Of a stretch of DNA of 42,578 nt, positions 1-10,700 are shown one piece after another. Below the pieces are notes generated by a model that saw only the letters and a list, made by a program, of their open reading frames with translations, was not told the origin of the DNA and ran no database searches. Each line of letters opens with the position of its first letter. The stretch's first letter is position 1. Position numbers and translations under genes: made by a program. This DNA is from Methanocellales archaeon (GTDB lineage: Archaea > Halobacteriota > UBA148), in assembly GCA_030019435.1 (NCBI GenBank), contig JASEEV010000013.1:1-42578 (forward strand), read 5' to 3'.

Positions 1-846
1 AACACTGCACTTCATCTGCCTGCGATCGCACATGAAGTTGGCATTGATCTCAAGCTTGAGGTCTTCGATGAACTGAGCAAGTTCATTCCGCATTTGTGCG
101 ATATGAGACCCGGTGGACCTTTTACGATGGACGACCTCGATAAAGCTGGAGGCATCCCCGCCGTCATGAAGCAGCTAGAGCAGAAGTTGTTCAGAGAAGC
201 GTTGACGGTATCAGGCAAGACATTGGGTGAGAATCTGAAGAACGTCGATATAGGCAACGAGGAAGTCATCAGACCGCTCGGTAGACCGGTTCACCCAGAG
301 GGAGGGATGGTCATCCTCAAGGGAAATCTCGCACCTGATGGGGCTATCGTCAAACAGACAGCTGTTAGCGAAAACATGTTAGTTCATAAGGGACCAGCGC
401 GTGTCTTTGATAGCGAGGAGGATGCTGTCGCAACGATCCTGGATGGAGGCATAAAAAAAGGGGACATCGTCGTCATTCGGTATGAAGGACCAAAAGGCGG
501 ACCTGGAATGCCGGAGATGCTGATGCCGACATCAGCTATAGCGGGCATGGGCTTATCAGATTCCGTTGCACTGATAACAGATGGACGATTCTCTGGAGGT
601 ACGCGTGGACCATGCATTGGTCATGTCTCACCAGAGGCGTCTGATGGCGGACCGATCGCATTTCTTAGAGATGGCGACATCATCTCGATCGACATTCCAG
701 CCAGGAGCATAGAGGTTGAGCTTAGCGAGAGCGAGGTGGAGCGGCGTAGAAAGAAATGGTCTCTGCCAAAACAAAAACTGAGCGGGTATCTTGCCAGATA
801 TGTAAAGCACGTTTCATCTGCGGATAAAGGCGGGATTGTAAGGTGA
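1..846 (+). CDS. ilvD: Dihydroxy-acid dehydratase, C-terminal part (5' truncated by window edge)
   Basis: Frame 1 is open from base 1 ([39 protein letters not shown]...), with IlvD-like [19 protein letters not shown] motif. Confidence 0.95.
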   Translation, partial: NTALHLPAIAHEVGIDLKLEVFDELSKFIPHLCDMRPGGPFTMDDLDKAGGIPAVMKQLEQKLFREALTVSGKTLGENLKNVDIGNEEVIRPLGRPVHPEGGMVILKGNLAPDGAIVKQTAVSENMLVHKGPARVFDSEEDAVATILDGGIKKGDIVVIRYEGPKGGPGMPEMLMPTSAIAGMGLSDSVALITDGRFSGGTRGPCIGHVSPEASDGGPIAFLRDGDIISIDIPARSIEVELSESEVERRRKKWSLPKQKLSGYLARYVKHVSSADKGGIVR

Positions 847-1769
847 TCCCCGGTCTATGGTTTCAGATACTGCTCTTCGCCACTGGTCTAATTCTGTTGG
901 TCGAAGGAGCTGATTTTTTAGTCAAGGGATCATCCAGAACGGCAAGTATGTTTGGCATACCACCCTTGGTCATAGGGCTGACCATCGTCGCCTGCGGCAC
1001 ATCATTGCCAGAGCTTACCGTGAGCTTGACGGCATCTCTGAGTGGGGTCAACGACATCGCCATCGGCAACATCATCGGATCGAACATAGCGAACATTTGC
1101 CTCATACTCGGCGTTAGCGCATTGATCCGCCCGCTTAATGTGCGCCTTGGTGTAGTAAGGCGAGAGATGCCCATGATGCTGGGAGCCATGCTCGCAATGC
1201 TCATCATGTCCTTCGACGGACGAATAGGCCGTCTAGATGGCATGATACTGCTGATCTGCTTTGTCGCATATGTAACGTACTTTGTGCGCGATGTATTGCG
1301 GTCAAATCAAAGATCAGAAGTTGCTCAGACCAAACTCTGGTATAATGCATTGATGGTCATAGGAGGATTATTGGCAGCTTTGATCGGTGCCAGGCTCTTG
1401 GTAAACTCAGCCGTTGTCATCGCTCGCACACTTGGCATTACTGAGGCGGTGATCGGTCTATCCCTTGTAGCACTTGGAACCTCGCTTCCAGAGTTCATGA
1501 CATCAGCTATGGCATCTCTGCGAGGACGAAGTGACATTGCGATAGGCAATGTACTGGGAAGCAACTTGTTCAACATCTTGCTCGTGATAGGAATCTGTGC
1601 GGCGATCATTCCTCTGACCTCGAACATGCTCATCGACCTGATCGTAATGTGTTTGGCGGGTCTCATCGTGGTCTTGTTGTTCTGGAGTGGTTTGACGCTG
1701 ACGCGTGGAGAAGGAGCACTGCTCCTAGGCGCCTACGGTATCTATTTGGCATATCTTTATGGATTTTAA
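843..1769 (+). CDS. Calcium/sodium antiporter (CaCA family)
   Basis: Two internal repeats [11 protein letters not shown].. and [11 protein letters not shown].. with GNIIGSN/GNVLGSN motifs; GTG start overlaps ilvD stop. Confidence 0.93.
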   Translation: MIPGLWFQILLFATGLILLVEGADFLVKGSSRTASMFGIPPLVIGLTIVACGTSLPELTVSLTASLSGVNDIAIGNIIGSNIANICLILGVSALIRPLNVRLGVVRREMPMMLGAMLAMLIMSFDGRIGRLDGMILLICFVAYVTYFVRDVLRSNQRSEVAQTKLWYNALMVIGGLLAALIGARLLVNSAVVIARTLGITEAVIGLSLVALGTSLPEFMTSAMASLRGRSDIAIGNVLGSNLFNILLVIGICAAIIPLTSNMLIDLIVMCLAGLIVVLLFWSGLTLTRGEGALLLGAYGIYLAYLYGF

Positions 1770-1820
1770 CCCAAAAATTTATAAAACATCGTGTCATATT
1801 ATATAAAACAGGTGGTGTAA

Positions 1821-2024
1821 TTGAACGTATCCACGTGTGTTAAAACCAGGAAAGTTGGGGGGTCTCTGGTGGTGACCATACCCAAAGACGTGGCGAAAGC
1901 AGCAGGTATACGTGAAAACGAGTTGGTCAAGGTGGAAATTGAAAAGGTCAAAGCAGACTTCTTTGGTGCGTTAAAGGGGCTCGGCCCATTTACAAAAGAA
2001 GACGAGCTGAGAGTACATGACTAG
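1821..2024 (+). CDS. AbrB/MazE-type antitoxin
   Basis: KVGGSLVVTIPKDVAKAAGIRENELVKVEI swapped-hairpin motif; TTG start; overlaps the downstream PIN gene. Confidence 0.85.
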   Translation: MNVSTCVKTRKVGGSLVVTIPKDVAKAAGIRENELVKVEIEKVKADFFGALKGLGPFTKEDELRVHD

Positions 2025-2403
2025 ATATGTCATCGATGCCTATGCTTGGGTGGAGTATCTAGATGGATCTAGGTCCGGTGAGAAGGTAAAAGCGATTCTC
2101 CAAGGGGAAAACGAAATCTATACTTGTGCCGTCACGGTCGCAGAAGTGGCCAGCAAGGTGTGCAGAAGAGAGATGGATGTTAACACTGCTCTAGAGGCAA
2201 TCTCAACGCTTTCAAAGATAATCGAGGTTGATTTTAACCTAGCGAAAGCATCCGGCATCTCTCATGCGAAAATGAGGGAGAAAATAATGGATTTTGGTCT
2301 TGCCGATTCTTTCGTACTAGAAAGCGCAAAGAGGATAGAGGGAAAGATCGTGACAGGGGACGAGCACTTTAGGGACACCGAGGGCGTTGTTTTTGTCGAA
2401 TAG
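2017..2403 (+). CDS. PIN-domain (VapC-like) toxin
   Basis: YVIDAYAWVEYL...DFGLADSFVLESAKRIEGKIVTGDEHFR PIN acidic motifs. Confidence 0.88.
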   Translation: MTRYVIDAYAWVEYLDGSRSGEKVKAILQGENEIYTCAVTVAEVASKVCRREMDVNTALEAISTLSKIIEVDFNLAKASGISHAKMREKIMDFGLADSFVLESAKRIEGKIVTGDEHFRDTEGVVFVE

Positions 2404-2412
2404 TTATTTATC

Positions 2413-2916
2413 CTATTTCATGACATCTAATAATGCCACCCTCTCCAACACAAGTTCCGGAATCTTATCTTCGCCCACCGCCCTAATTTCCGCCTCAGTT
2501 ATGTCAAAGGTCTTGATGAGCTTTTCCTTCTTGTATTCGGTGTAGTCAAGCACTGGTGCCTCGTGGATAATGCCTCTCAGCTTAACGCTCGCCCCTGCTA
2601 TGTCATCGCCTATTACAATGATTGCAACGTTGTTTTTGCCAGAGTGAACACCCATCTCCATCGCACGTTCAATCTGGCGCTTTCCGGACGCGTACAATAA
2701 AATCTCCATTCCCAGATCCTTGGCGATGTTTCTTCCCTCATGCACGGCTCTCATTGCCCTCTTGATCGCGAAGCGAAGATGCTCCACACCTGCAACCTTG
2801 TCTGCATCTAGCACTTGGATCGTCGCATGATGTTTTTTTGCGACTTCGCTCAACATTTTGATGAAGTCATCGACATCAGCAACGTCAACAATTCCGCTGA
2901 TGATTTCGGTCTTCAT
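2413..2916 (-). CDS. cgi121: KEOPS complex subunit Cgi121
   Basis: MKTEIISGIVDVADVDDFIKML...HLRFAIKRAMRAVHEGRNIAKDLGMEILLYASGKRQIERAMEMG; internal ATG at 2916 preferred over the ORF-track start. Confidence 0.85.
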   Translation of the reverse strand: MKTEIISGIVDVADVDDFIKMLSEVAKKHHATIQVLDADKVAGVEHLRFAIKRAMRAVHEGRNIAKDLGMEILLYASGKRQIERAMEMGVHSGKNNVAIIVIGDDIAGASVKLRGIIHEAPVLDYTEYKKEKLIKTFDITEAEIRAVGEDKIPELVLERVALLDVMK

Positions 2917-2933
2917 GATCTTGTCCCTTTCTT

Positions 2934-3215
2934 TTATATCCAAAAAAGATCTACACTTAGCTCTTCTTTTATCTTCGCCTTGATTTGCTCCTTTTTGCTT
3001 GGATCTAGATATACATGTAATTCTCCTTTTGATCTGTATGGTAACAACCATCCTTCTTTTATCATTTCATCCACGATGCTTGGTACTTTACCCCTCAGAT
3101 GACTTGGGAATCCAGATTTAATGTCATCGACAGAGACATGGCATCCTCCAAAGTATTTTCCTCGGCACATCTTTTCGAGCACTCTGGATTTTATCTGCTC
3201 CTTATCCAAGTCCAT
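2934..3215 (-). CDS. Conserved small basic protein, possibly winged-helix-like
   Basis: 93-aa ORF upstream of cgi121 on the same strand; SIVDEMIKEGWLLPYRSKGELHVYLDP resembles a wHTH wing. Confidence 0.65.
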   Translation of the reverse strand: MDLDKEQIKSRVLEKMCRGKYFGGCHVSVDDIKSGFPSHLRGKVPSIVDEMIKEGWLLPYRSKGELHVYLDPSKKEQIKAKIKEELSVDLFWI

Positions 3216-3388
3216 ACCTCAGTGAATTAAGAATGATATATGAACACTCCTTTAAATATTTTTCTTAAATATCTTACAATGGTGTAAGAAATAACATAAA
3301 ACTTATATATCATTAGTGGCTATAGGATACCCTATAGGTAGGACACCAGATAATATATATGTGACAACTAAAAGTCACGAGGCAAAAA

Positions 3389-3739
3389 ATGAAAAAACTA
3401 TCTGGATTTAAAATAGTATTCAGTGACTCGGTTCCAGCCAGAATGATGGACGCATTTCTGGACAACTGGGGATTGGATTTAACCAAGACGGACATAGCAG
3501 AGATAGCTGGGGTGTCACGCGACTCGGTATACAGAATTTTGCCAATATGGGAGAAGCTGGGCATCGTGAAAGAAACGAGGAAAATTGGTGCCACCACATT
3601 ATACACACTAAACAAGGACAACGAGGCAGTTAAAGCTCTCAAAACGTTCGACTGGAAACTCACAGAATATATAATCGATAAAGAGATAGAGCTAGAGGAG
3701 CCCTCAAAACTCATTAAAATAGCTATAGAAGCAGCTTAG
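3389..3739 (+). CDS. Winged-helix transcriptional regulator
   Basis: LTKTDIAEIAGVSRDSVYRILPIWEKLGIVKETRKIGATTLYTLN HTH-wing pattern. Confidence 0.85.
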   Translation: MKKLSGFKIVFSDSVPARMMDAFLDNWGLDLTKTDIAEIAGVSRDSVYRILPIWEKLGIVKETRKIGATTLYTLNKDNEAVKALKTFDWKLTEYIIDKEIELEEPSKLIKIAIEAA

Positions 3740-3764
3740 CGGTCAAGACTGTTCGTCCGCCCTT

Positions 3765-5897
3765 CTATTCCAAACTTCTTCCCACTGCTTCATCTAGGCT
3801 GACGCCCAACTGCTCCAGAATCTTGACCGCGATTTTTGTCCCAACCAGCTCACCAATTGCCTTGGGGTCGGCATTTTTGAGCTTATCGAGATCCGTGAAG
3901 CCTGCATCGTACAATCTGCGCGCTCTGACCCTCCCTACGCCCCTTATCTTGACTAATTCGAGAAGCTCTTCCTTGATGCCATATCTGATTCGCTCGACCA
4001 AACGCCTTGCCTCCCTTGTAAACGGCAGTCTTAGAAAAGCTGACAGCTCTGCTGTGCTATGCACGAGCCATTCTGCCGTCTCCGTCAGCGTGCGAATATC
4101 TCCTGGACCTATTCCGAATTTTTTGGTGATATCGTTCTCATGCACCTCATCGATCCAATCTAAGAACATCATCGCGGTCTTGACTTCGGCAAGAAACCAC
4201 TCGTCCTCTTCTACACAGACGAACTCCTCATCATGCTGCTCTGCAAAATCAGATACCCACGTATAGTCATTGCTCCGCAGATACAGTTTCCTCATGTCTG
4301 GCGTTCTGCACACAAGATGAAGCAGTGTAAGCGAAACGATCTCATCCACCGATCTCAGCGCCTTGATGATGATTGAGGCAGATAATGGATCTATGTACAA
4401 TCTAGATACCAATCTTCCCAAGCTTGTGGCACGCAACTTCTCATCTGACCGGACCAACATGTCCTCATCTTCTAAAAATTCCAGCACGGCATCGATCACA
4501 TGCTCCAGGCTCCATCTTTCTTGCTGTGAGGCATAGAACGTGGCTTCCATGAAATCGAATAGTTGTGACGTAGAGGAGGCAAATCCAGTTGCGATCGTCG
4601 ATAGCACGTGCGTGCGCAATGCGGTCTCAGTGCCCAGCTTCGACCAAATGTTCTCTGGATATGCAAGCACGTAGTTTTCCATTAGCGCATTCAGCTCATC
4701 AAAATTTCTTGCGATGAGGACCGCCTCACCATATGGATCTAAGCCTGGTCTTCCTGCCCTACCGCACATTTGTTTGACCTCTAGAACTGGTATCGGCGTC
4801 AATCCAAAGTTGACATCATACCGCTTATAATCCCTGATGACCACTCGTCTTGCTGGTAGGTTGAGACCTGACGCTAAGGTTGGGGTACACGCTATTACCT
4901 TTATCACATTGGATCTGAAGCCAATCTCTATGATGCGTCGATGCTCGCTTCTCAGCCCAGCGTGATGAAAGGCAGCACCATTTTCAACGCAGGAGGCAAG
5001 TTTCTCGCAAAGATCAGTCTCCCCTACCTCGCGTACATCTCCTGCTAACTTCATCAGCCCATCCAGATCGTCAGGATCGATCATATCTTTGATCGCCCTA
5101 CTAACCCTTTTGGCTATGCTTTCAGAGTTTTTGCGGGTGTTGGTGAAGATGAGACATTGTCCCCCCTCCCTCATGGTATCTATGGAGAGCGCAATGGCAT
5201 CATCTTTGTTCCTCGCATCGATCTCCTTTTTTCCTTCCACAAACTTGATCGCTCGTCCAAACAGGACGCCTTCTCGCAATTCCACAGGGCGCCAGTCGCT
5301 TTGAATGAGCTCTGCATCCAACCATCTCGCCAACTCATCTGCATTTCCTATGGTGGCACTCAGCGCAAGGATCTGCGCTCTTGGATTTAGCTTCATCAGC
5401 TTCGCCAATGTGATCTCCAGCGTTGGTCCTCTGTCCGGCGAATTGATGAGATGAATCTCGTCCGCAACTATGACCGTAAGCTGAGACATCCAACTTGCCT
5501 CATTCCTGAGCAGCGAGTCCGCCTTTTCCGAAGTGGCAACGATGATATCATATCCGCCCAGCCACTCATCTTTCTGGTCAAAATCGCCCGTCGATATGCC
5601 AACCTTGACTCCCAGCTTTTCGAATTCCGAGAAGCTATCAAATTTCTCAGATGCGAGCGCTCTAAGCGGTACGATGTAGAGTGCTTTGCCGCCACTTAGC
5701 ACGGACTTTAGCATGGCAAATTCTGCTAAGAGCGTCTTGCCAGATGCGGTGGGAATGGATGCAACGACGTTTTTTCCATCCAGTACGCCGCGCTGAATTG
5801 CTTCCGCCTGCGGAGGATATAGCTCATCGAATCCCCCTCCCAGGTAAAATTGGATGATGCTCTGAGGCAACTGACCAGACAGCTCGCTAATTCTCAT
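3765..5897 (-). CDS. hel308: Ski2-like DNA helicase Hel308
   Basis: ASIPTASGKTLLAEFAM, ADEIHLI, SATIGN, GLRSEHRRIIE, CGRAGRPGLDPYGEA and C-terminal IRGVGRVRARRLYDAGF HhH; start MRISELSGQLP at 5897. Confidence 0.95.
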   Translation of the reverse strand: MRISELSGQLPQSIIQFYLGGGFDELYPPQAEAIQRGVLDGKNVVASIPTASGKTLLAEFAMLKSVLSGGKALYIVPLRALASEKFDSFSEFEKLGVKVGISTGDFDQKDEWLGGYDIIVATSEKADSLLRNEASWMSQLTVIVADEIHLINSPDRGPTLEITLAKLMKLNPRAQILALSATIGNADELARWLDAELIQSDWRPVELREGVLFGRAIKFVEGKKEIDARNKDDAIALSIDTMREGGQCLIFTNTRKNSESIAKRVSRAIKDMIDPDDLDGLMKLAGDVREVGETDLCEKLASCVENGAAFHHAGLRSEHRRIIEIGFRSNVIKVIACTPTLASGLNLPARRVVIRDYKRYDVNFGLTPIPVLEVKQMCGRAGRPGLDPYGEAVLIARNFDELNALMENYVLAYPENIWSKLGTETALRTHVLSTIATGFASSTSQLFDFMEATFYASQQERWSLEHVIDAVLEFLEDEDMLVRSDEKLRATSLGRLVSRLYIDPLSASIIIKALRSVDEIVSLTLLHLVCRTPDMRKLYLRSNDYTWVSDFAEQHDEEFVCVEEDEWFLAEVKTAMMFLDWIDEVHENDITKKFGIGPGDIRTLTETAEWLVHSTAELSAFLRLPFTREARRLVERIRYGIKEELLELVKIRGVGRVRARRLYDAGFTDLDKLKNADPKAIGELVGTKIAVKILEQLGVSLDEAVGRSLE

Positions 5898-6054
5898 CGC
5901 CTTAAACCAATGATTGGATGTGAGAAAAGTATTTCTCTCAAGCAAATAAAGACGATGAAATCAACTGACAGAGAGATTTCCATCACTCACTCCTATGATA
6001 TTAAACACTACTTTTCATTTTTCCACTTTTTAGTACACTAACTTTTTGAAATGC

Positions 6055-6182
6055 TGTGTTGAATAATTATTTGAAAAGCCATTATTTTACCCCTTTCGCC
6101 AATCTAAGACCTAAGATTGCTTTTTTGACGTAAACCCAAAAGAAGCAATTACAACGCTCCTTTGCAGGATTTATTCAACACA
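6055..6182. repeat. MITE-like element: 12-bp terminal inverted repeats with internal hairpin
   Basis: TGTGTTGAATAA (6055-6066) and TTATTCAACACA (6171-6182) are exact reverse complements; internal ATTGCTTTTTTG..CAAAAGAAGCAAT hairpin at 6116-6149. Confidence 0.45.
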
Positions 6183-6239
6183 CTTATTCCGAAAATGTTA
6201 AATATCATTCCGACAAAAGGATTATTTGGAGGCTAAAAG

Positions 6240-6467
6240 GTGATAGAGATAAAAGAGGTCGGTAGGCGTGGTGAGATGGTGATACCCCGGCGATTTCGAG
6301 ATGTTTTAGGTCTAGATGAACATTCAAAGGTCAGGATAACGCTGGAGAAATCAAAAATCGTCATCGAGCCGGTTACCGATGAGGTCGTCGAAAAAATGCG
6401 GGGGATGTTTGGTAGGAGAAAGATAGATGTGGTGAGATTGGTTGAGGAAAGTCATGTCACCCATTAG
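6240..6467 (+). CDS. AbrB/SpoVT-type antitoxin
   Basis: MIEIKEVGRRGEMVIPRRFRDVLGLDEHSKVRITLEKSKIVIEPV; GTG start. Confidence 0.85.
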   Translation: MIEIKEVGRRGEMVIPRRFRDVLGLDEHSKVRITLEKSKIVIEPVTDEVVEKMRGMFGRRKIDVVRLVEESHVTH

Positions 6468-6987
6468 CCTTTCGAGGGCGAGATCTCCGATATACGTAGA
6501 CTCCACGGTCTTTCTAAACGTCCTTTTAGACCACCCTGAGCATGGAGAGGAATCTGCGGATTTTCTGAAGAAAGTTAACAGGCGTGACATCTTAGCATAC
6601 ACGAGCCCACTGGTGTTCGATGAAGTGTGTTATGGTTTAACGATAGTTGAGACTGAGGATCATCTTGTGAGAGAAGGGATGGAAAGACCCATTCACAGAT
6701 GGAAGATCATCGACTCTCTGCGAATGAGGCCAGAACTCATGAAGACGTTCTTTAGCAAGATAAAGGATGCAACTCATCATATCTTCGATCTGGGCGGACT
6801 GAGCATGCTCGATGTGACGGGGGGTGACTGTAGCCAGATGATCGTTTTTATGGGGGAACACAATTTGCTTCCGCGAGATGCTCTGCACATCGCGGTTATG
6901 TCTAGAAACAACATAAAGAGGATCGCATCTCAGGACAGTGATTTTGATAGGGTGCCTGGGATTCAGAGATATACCTCTCGAGCCTGA
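6454..6987 (+). CDS. PIN-domain toxin
   Basis: PIYVDSTVFLNVLLDHPEHGEESADFL...DALHIAVMSRNNIKRIASQDSDFDRV; overlaps upstream antitoxin. Confidence 0.85.
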   Translation: MSPISLSRARSPIYVDSTVFLNVLLDHPEHGEESADFLKKVNRRDILAYTSPLVFDEVCYGLTIVETEDHLVREGMERPIHRWKIIDSLRMRPELMKTFFSKIKDATHHIFDLGGLSMLDVTGGDCSQMIVFMGEHNLLPRDALHIAVMSRNNIKRIASQDSDFDRVPGIQRYTSRA

Positions 6988-6989
6988 AA

Positions 6990-7055
6990 AGAGAGCTCAA
7001 CAATTTTCATTGCTTTAAACCAACGATCGAAAGTGAGAAAAGTATTTCTCTCCAA
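6990..7055 (-). pseudogene. Decayed duplicate of hel308 5' leader and first codons
   Basis: 38/44 identity by eye between 5896-5939 and 7009-7052; continues into ATGAAAATTGTTGAGCTCTCT (MKIVELS) versus hel308 ATGAGAATTAGCGAGCTGTCT (MRISELS). Confidence 0.6.
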
Positions 7056-7150
7056 GAAAGATCGAACGAAAGGGGGATGTTGAAAAGTAGATCCTCCTTG
7101 CTAGTGGCGGGCATTTTGGCAATGTATATTAAAAGGGTTGAGGGTAATAG

Positions 7151-7624
7151 ATGAATAACATGAATTTTCAAAAGACGGAAGAAAAAACATATTGGTTATG
7201 TATATTAAACCGAAAGAACTGGGAAGTCGTGAAGAAAGAGAATGTGTGGGGGGTATCTGAAAGGCATAAGAACCAACTGAACAAAGCCAAAATTGGAGAC
7301 GTCTTCATTTTTTATACAATAAGTGAATTGACAGGCAGAGAGAGAACGGAATCTGAAATAACAGGAATTTTTGAAGTCGCATCCAAACCTTATAAGGATA
7401 ACAAAAAACTATTTTCAAGTGTTGGAACGAGGCATTTCGGTGAGATTTTTCCTTACAGAATCAAAGTTAAGCCCTTGGAAATATTTGAGAATCCAATTGC
7501 TTTTAGACCTCTAACCAAAAAACTAAGTTTTATCACAAACAAAAAAAGATGGAGTTTGCATTTACTAGGAGCAGCTATGAAGGCTATTCCAAAAGAGGAC
7601 TATGACTTATTAGCCAGCATGTAA
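7151..7624 (+). CDS. EVE-domain (PUA-like) protein
   Basis: YWLCILNRKNWEVVKKENVWGVSERHKNQLNKAKIGDVFIFYTI...KKRWSLHLLGAAMKAIPKEDYDLL; start may be ATG 7160. Confidence 0.8.
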   Translation: MNNMNFQKTEEKTYWLCILNRKNWEVVKKENVWGVSERHKNQLNKAKIGDVFIFYTISELTGRERTESEITGIFEVASKPYKDNKKLFSSVGTRHFGEIFPYRIKVKPLEIFENPIAFRPLTKKLSFITNKKRWSLHLLGAAMKAIPKEDYDLLASM

Positions 7625-7641
7625 AGTAAAAGTGGTGAAAA

Positions 7642-7692
7642 ATGAGCATGTCAACTCATATAGGTATAGATGTTGGCTCCAAAAGCTTGTAA
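7642..7692 (+). pseudogene. Short N-terminal fragment, possibly IS110-like transposase
   Basis: MSMSTHIGIDVGSKSL* resembles the first RuvC-like strand of IS110-type transposases; stops after 16 aa. Confidence 0.3.
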
Positions 7693-7761
7693 GTAGAAAG
7701 TATAGCGGGCAATATTCTGGCAATGCATATTTAAGAAAGATAAGAAGTAATAGATGATAAC

Positions 7762-10700
7762 ATGGAAAAGGGATTTGGCGAAGAAATAAGTTTGGAGCAA
7801 TTAGATACTAATAAAATCGCTAACGAGATAAGAGAACATGCTTCTGAATCTAAAAATGAAGAAGAATTGAAAATAGAAGTTGAGAAGTTATTAGATCCTA
7901 TAATCAAGAGATGGAATATAAAAGCATCTTATGAACATAAAAGTAGGCATGAAATTTCTGGTGTAAGAAAGGATGCTCTATATGGCACGGTTATCATAGA
8001 ATACAAAGCTCCAGGAAAATTGGAGAGCAAAAGTGAGTTTGCCAAAGCCAAAGAACAGGTTAAAAAGTACATAAAGGAAGAGGCAGTAGATCCAAAATAT
8101 TTTGGGAGATACTTTGGTGCAATAATAGATGGTTATAGAATCTCTTTTGTCAGATTTAGAAAAAATGAATGGGAAGAGCAAGAGGAGCCATTAGAAGTAA
8201 ATGCTCAAACCGTTTTGAGATTGTTAGAAGCTATCAGGGGATTAAGAAGGAAGCCCATTGACGCTGAATTTTTACTTTTAGATTTCGGTCCTAGAAGCGA
8301 AATGAGTAAAAGGGTTATTTTAGTTCTCTATGAAGCTCTAAAAAGGTCTAAATTTGGTAGAACAAGGATGCTTTTTGATGATTGGAAAAGGGTTTTCTCA
8401 CAAGTATGTGCTTATTCTCCAGAAAAATTAGCCAAGTTGATAGATTATTATGGACTAGAGGATCGGAAAGACATAGATGTTGAAAAGCTAATGTTTGCAA
8501 TTCACACTTACTATACCATCTTAATGAAACTACTAACTTCTGAAATAGTTACATTGTTTGCTGATAGCTTGTTGGGTTCTTATCTCAAAAGATTGGAAGA
8601 GGCTTACTATAGAAGCCATGAAGAAATGCTTGAAGAGCTGAAAGATTTGGAAGAAGGGGGCATATTTCATACCGTCGGCATCAGAAACTTTCTAGAAGCA
8701 GACTATTTTGCATGGTATCTAGAGGAGTGGGACGAAAAAATTGCTGCTTCGATTTTTGAAATTACGAAAAGGCTCTTAGATTACGAGCCGGCAACTGTAG
8801 AACTAAATCCAGAGAGAGTTAAAGACTTATTCAAACGACTCTATCAGAATTTAGTTTCAAGAGATGTCAGACACAAATTGGGCGAGTACTATACTCCAGA
8901 CTGGCTTGCTGAATTGCTTCTAGATGAAGTTGGTTATGATGGCAACCCAGACAAAAGAGTTTTAGATCCTGCCTGTGGCTCTGGAACATTTTTGGTGTTG
9001 GCTATAAAAAGAACCAAAGAATACGCTGAGGAGCATTTCCTTGATGAAAGAGAGCTGATCAAGAAGATAATAAACAATGTTAGGGGAATTGACCTCAATC
9101 CATTGGCAGTTTTGGCTTCAAAGGCAAATTATCTCATAGCTCTCTCAGATTTGATAAGGTATAGACCAAGAGAAGGAATTGATATCCCCATCTATCTTGC
9201 TGATTCCATTTCTGTTATAAGAAAAGCCACTCTTTACGGTGATGAGTTTGAATTACACACCAATGAAGGTAGATTCTGGATTACAAAAGAAGTCATAGAC
9301 AAAAATCTACTGTATCCTGTTCTCTCATTAATTGATGGTTGTGTAAAATTAGGTTATACAAAGGAGGAATTTGAAAAACATTTGAGCAAAAAAATTCCAT
9401 TAAGTGAAGAATCTATCAAATCCTTCATCAGACTTTACAATAAAATTTTAAAACTTGACAAGTACGGGAAAAATAGAATTTGGACGAGTTTGCTTAAAAA
9501 TTCTTTCTCTCCAATGTTAATGGGCAAATTTGATTATGTAATCGGTAATCCACCTTGGATTAACTGGGAAACTTTGCCAGAATTCTACAGAAATTCAACA
9601 AAACATCTTTGGGATAATTATGGATTGCTGCAAAGGACAAAAGGTATGGGATTAGGAAAAGTTAAAAGAGACCTTGCCATGCTTTTCGTCGCAAGATGTT
9701 TTTCTCAGTATGTTGAAGAAAATGGTAAACTTGCTTTCTTAGCCCCATTCACAACGTATAAAACTCAAGCTGGTGCTGGATTTAGAAGTTGGCTCGCTAA
9801 CAAATGCGAAGTAGAAAAAATCCATGATTTAGTTGAACTTTATCCATTTGAGGGCGCTATCAACAGGACTTCTTTATTAGTCATAAAAGGGGGTCAAACA
9901 AAATTTCCAATTCCTTGTACCATGTGGTCAAATCCAAGAAGTAAAGGGATGCCTCAAGAAGCTGAACTTGAGGAAGTCAAGAAGGCAACAAAACAATTTG
10001 ACATGATTTTGGCTCCAATCAGAAAAGGTAAGCCAGAAACTTCTTGGATGATAACTAGTGAGAAGGCTTATGATGCTGTGCAGAGGATTATGAACCCTTC
10101 AGGATACAGCGCCCATGCAGGAGTATATACTGCACTAAATAGTACATATTTTATTGATGTTATTTCTAAACAACCTAATGGAATTTTAATTGAGAATTTA
10201 AAATCAACGGGAAAGAAGAAAGTTAAAGGCATAAAGACGATAATAAAACCGAATTTGATTTATCCTTTGGTACGTGGTCGAGATCATAAACCATGGTATG
10301 TGAGTCCATCCGGATATATTTTGATTCCAACGGACAAGAAAGGAAAGACACTATTACATTCAGAATTGAAAATAGAGCATCCTAACACATACCAATACTT
10401 TCTGAACTTTTTAAAAGATCTCGTAAATAGGGGAGGAGAACCATACAAAACTAAATTGAAACCATATCGTAAAAAACCGATAGATGTAGCTGAAAAAGAG
10501 GCCCCACCGTTTTATTGGCTTTTCAACGCTTCTCCGGCACTTGCACCATACAAAGTAATGTGGAAATATGTTGCTGGTAAAATTTCTGGTAAAGGAGAAT
10601 TTTCAGCAGCAGTTATAGAGCCTGTCAATGATAAATGGCTCGGCGAAAAGGTAGTGATACCGAATGAAAAATTAATGTTGATCCCATTTAACGAAAAGAA

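Noticed and set aside
863-1243. 126-aa antisense ORF within the antiporter gene
   Set aside because: Mirror frame of a conserved transporter with no recognisable motif
3823-4266. 147-aa plus-strand ORF in hel308
   Set aside because: Antisense to the conserved helicase C-terminus, Ser-rich shadow frame
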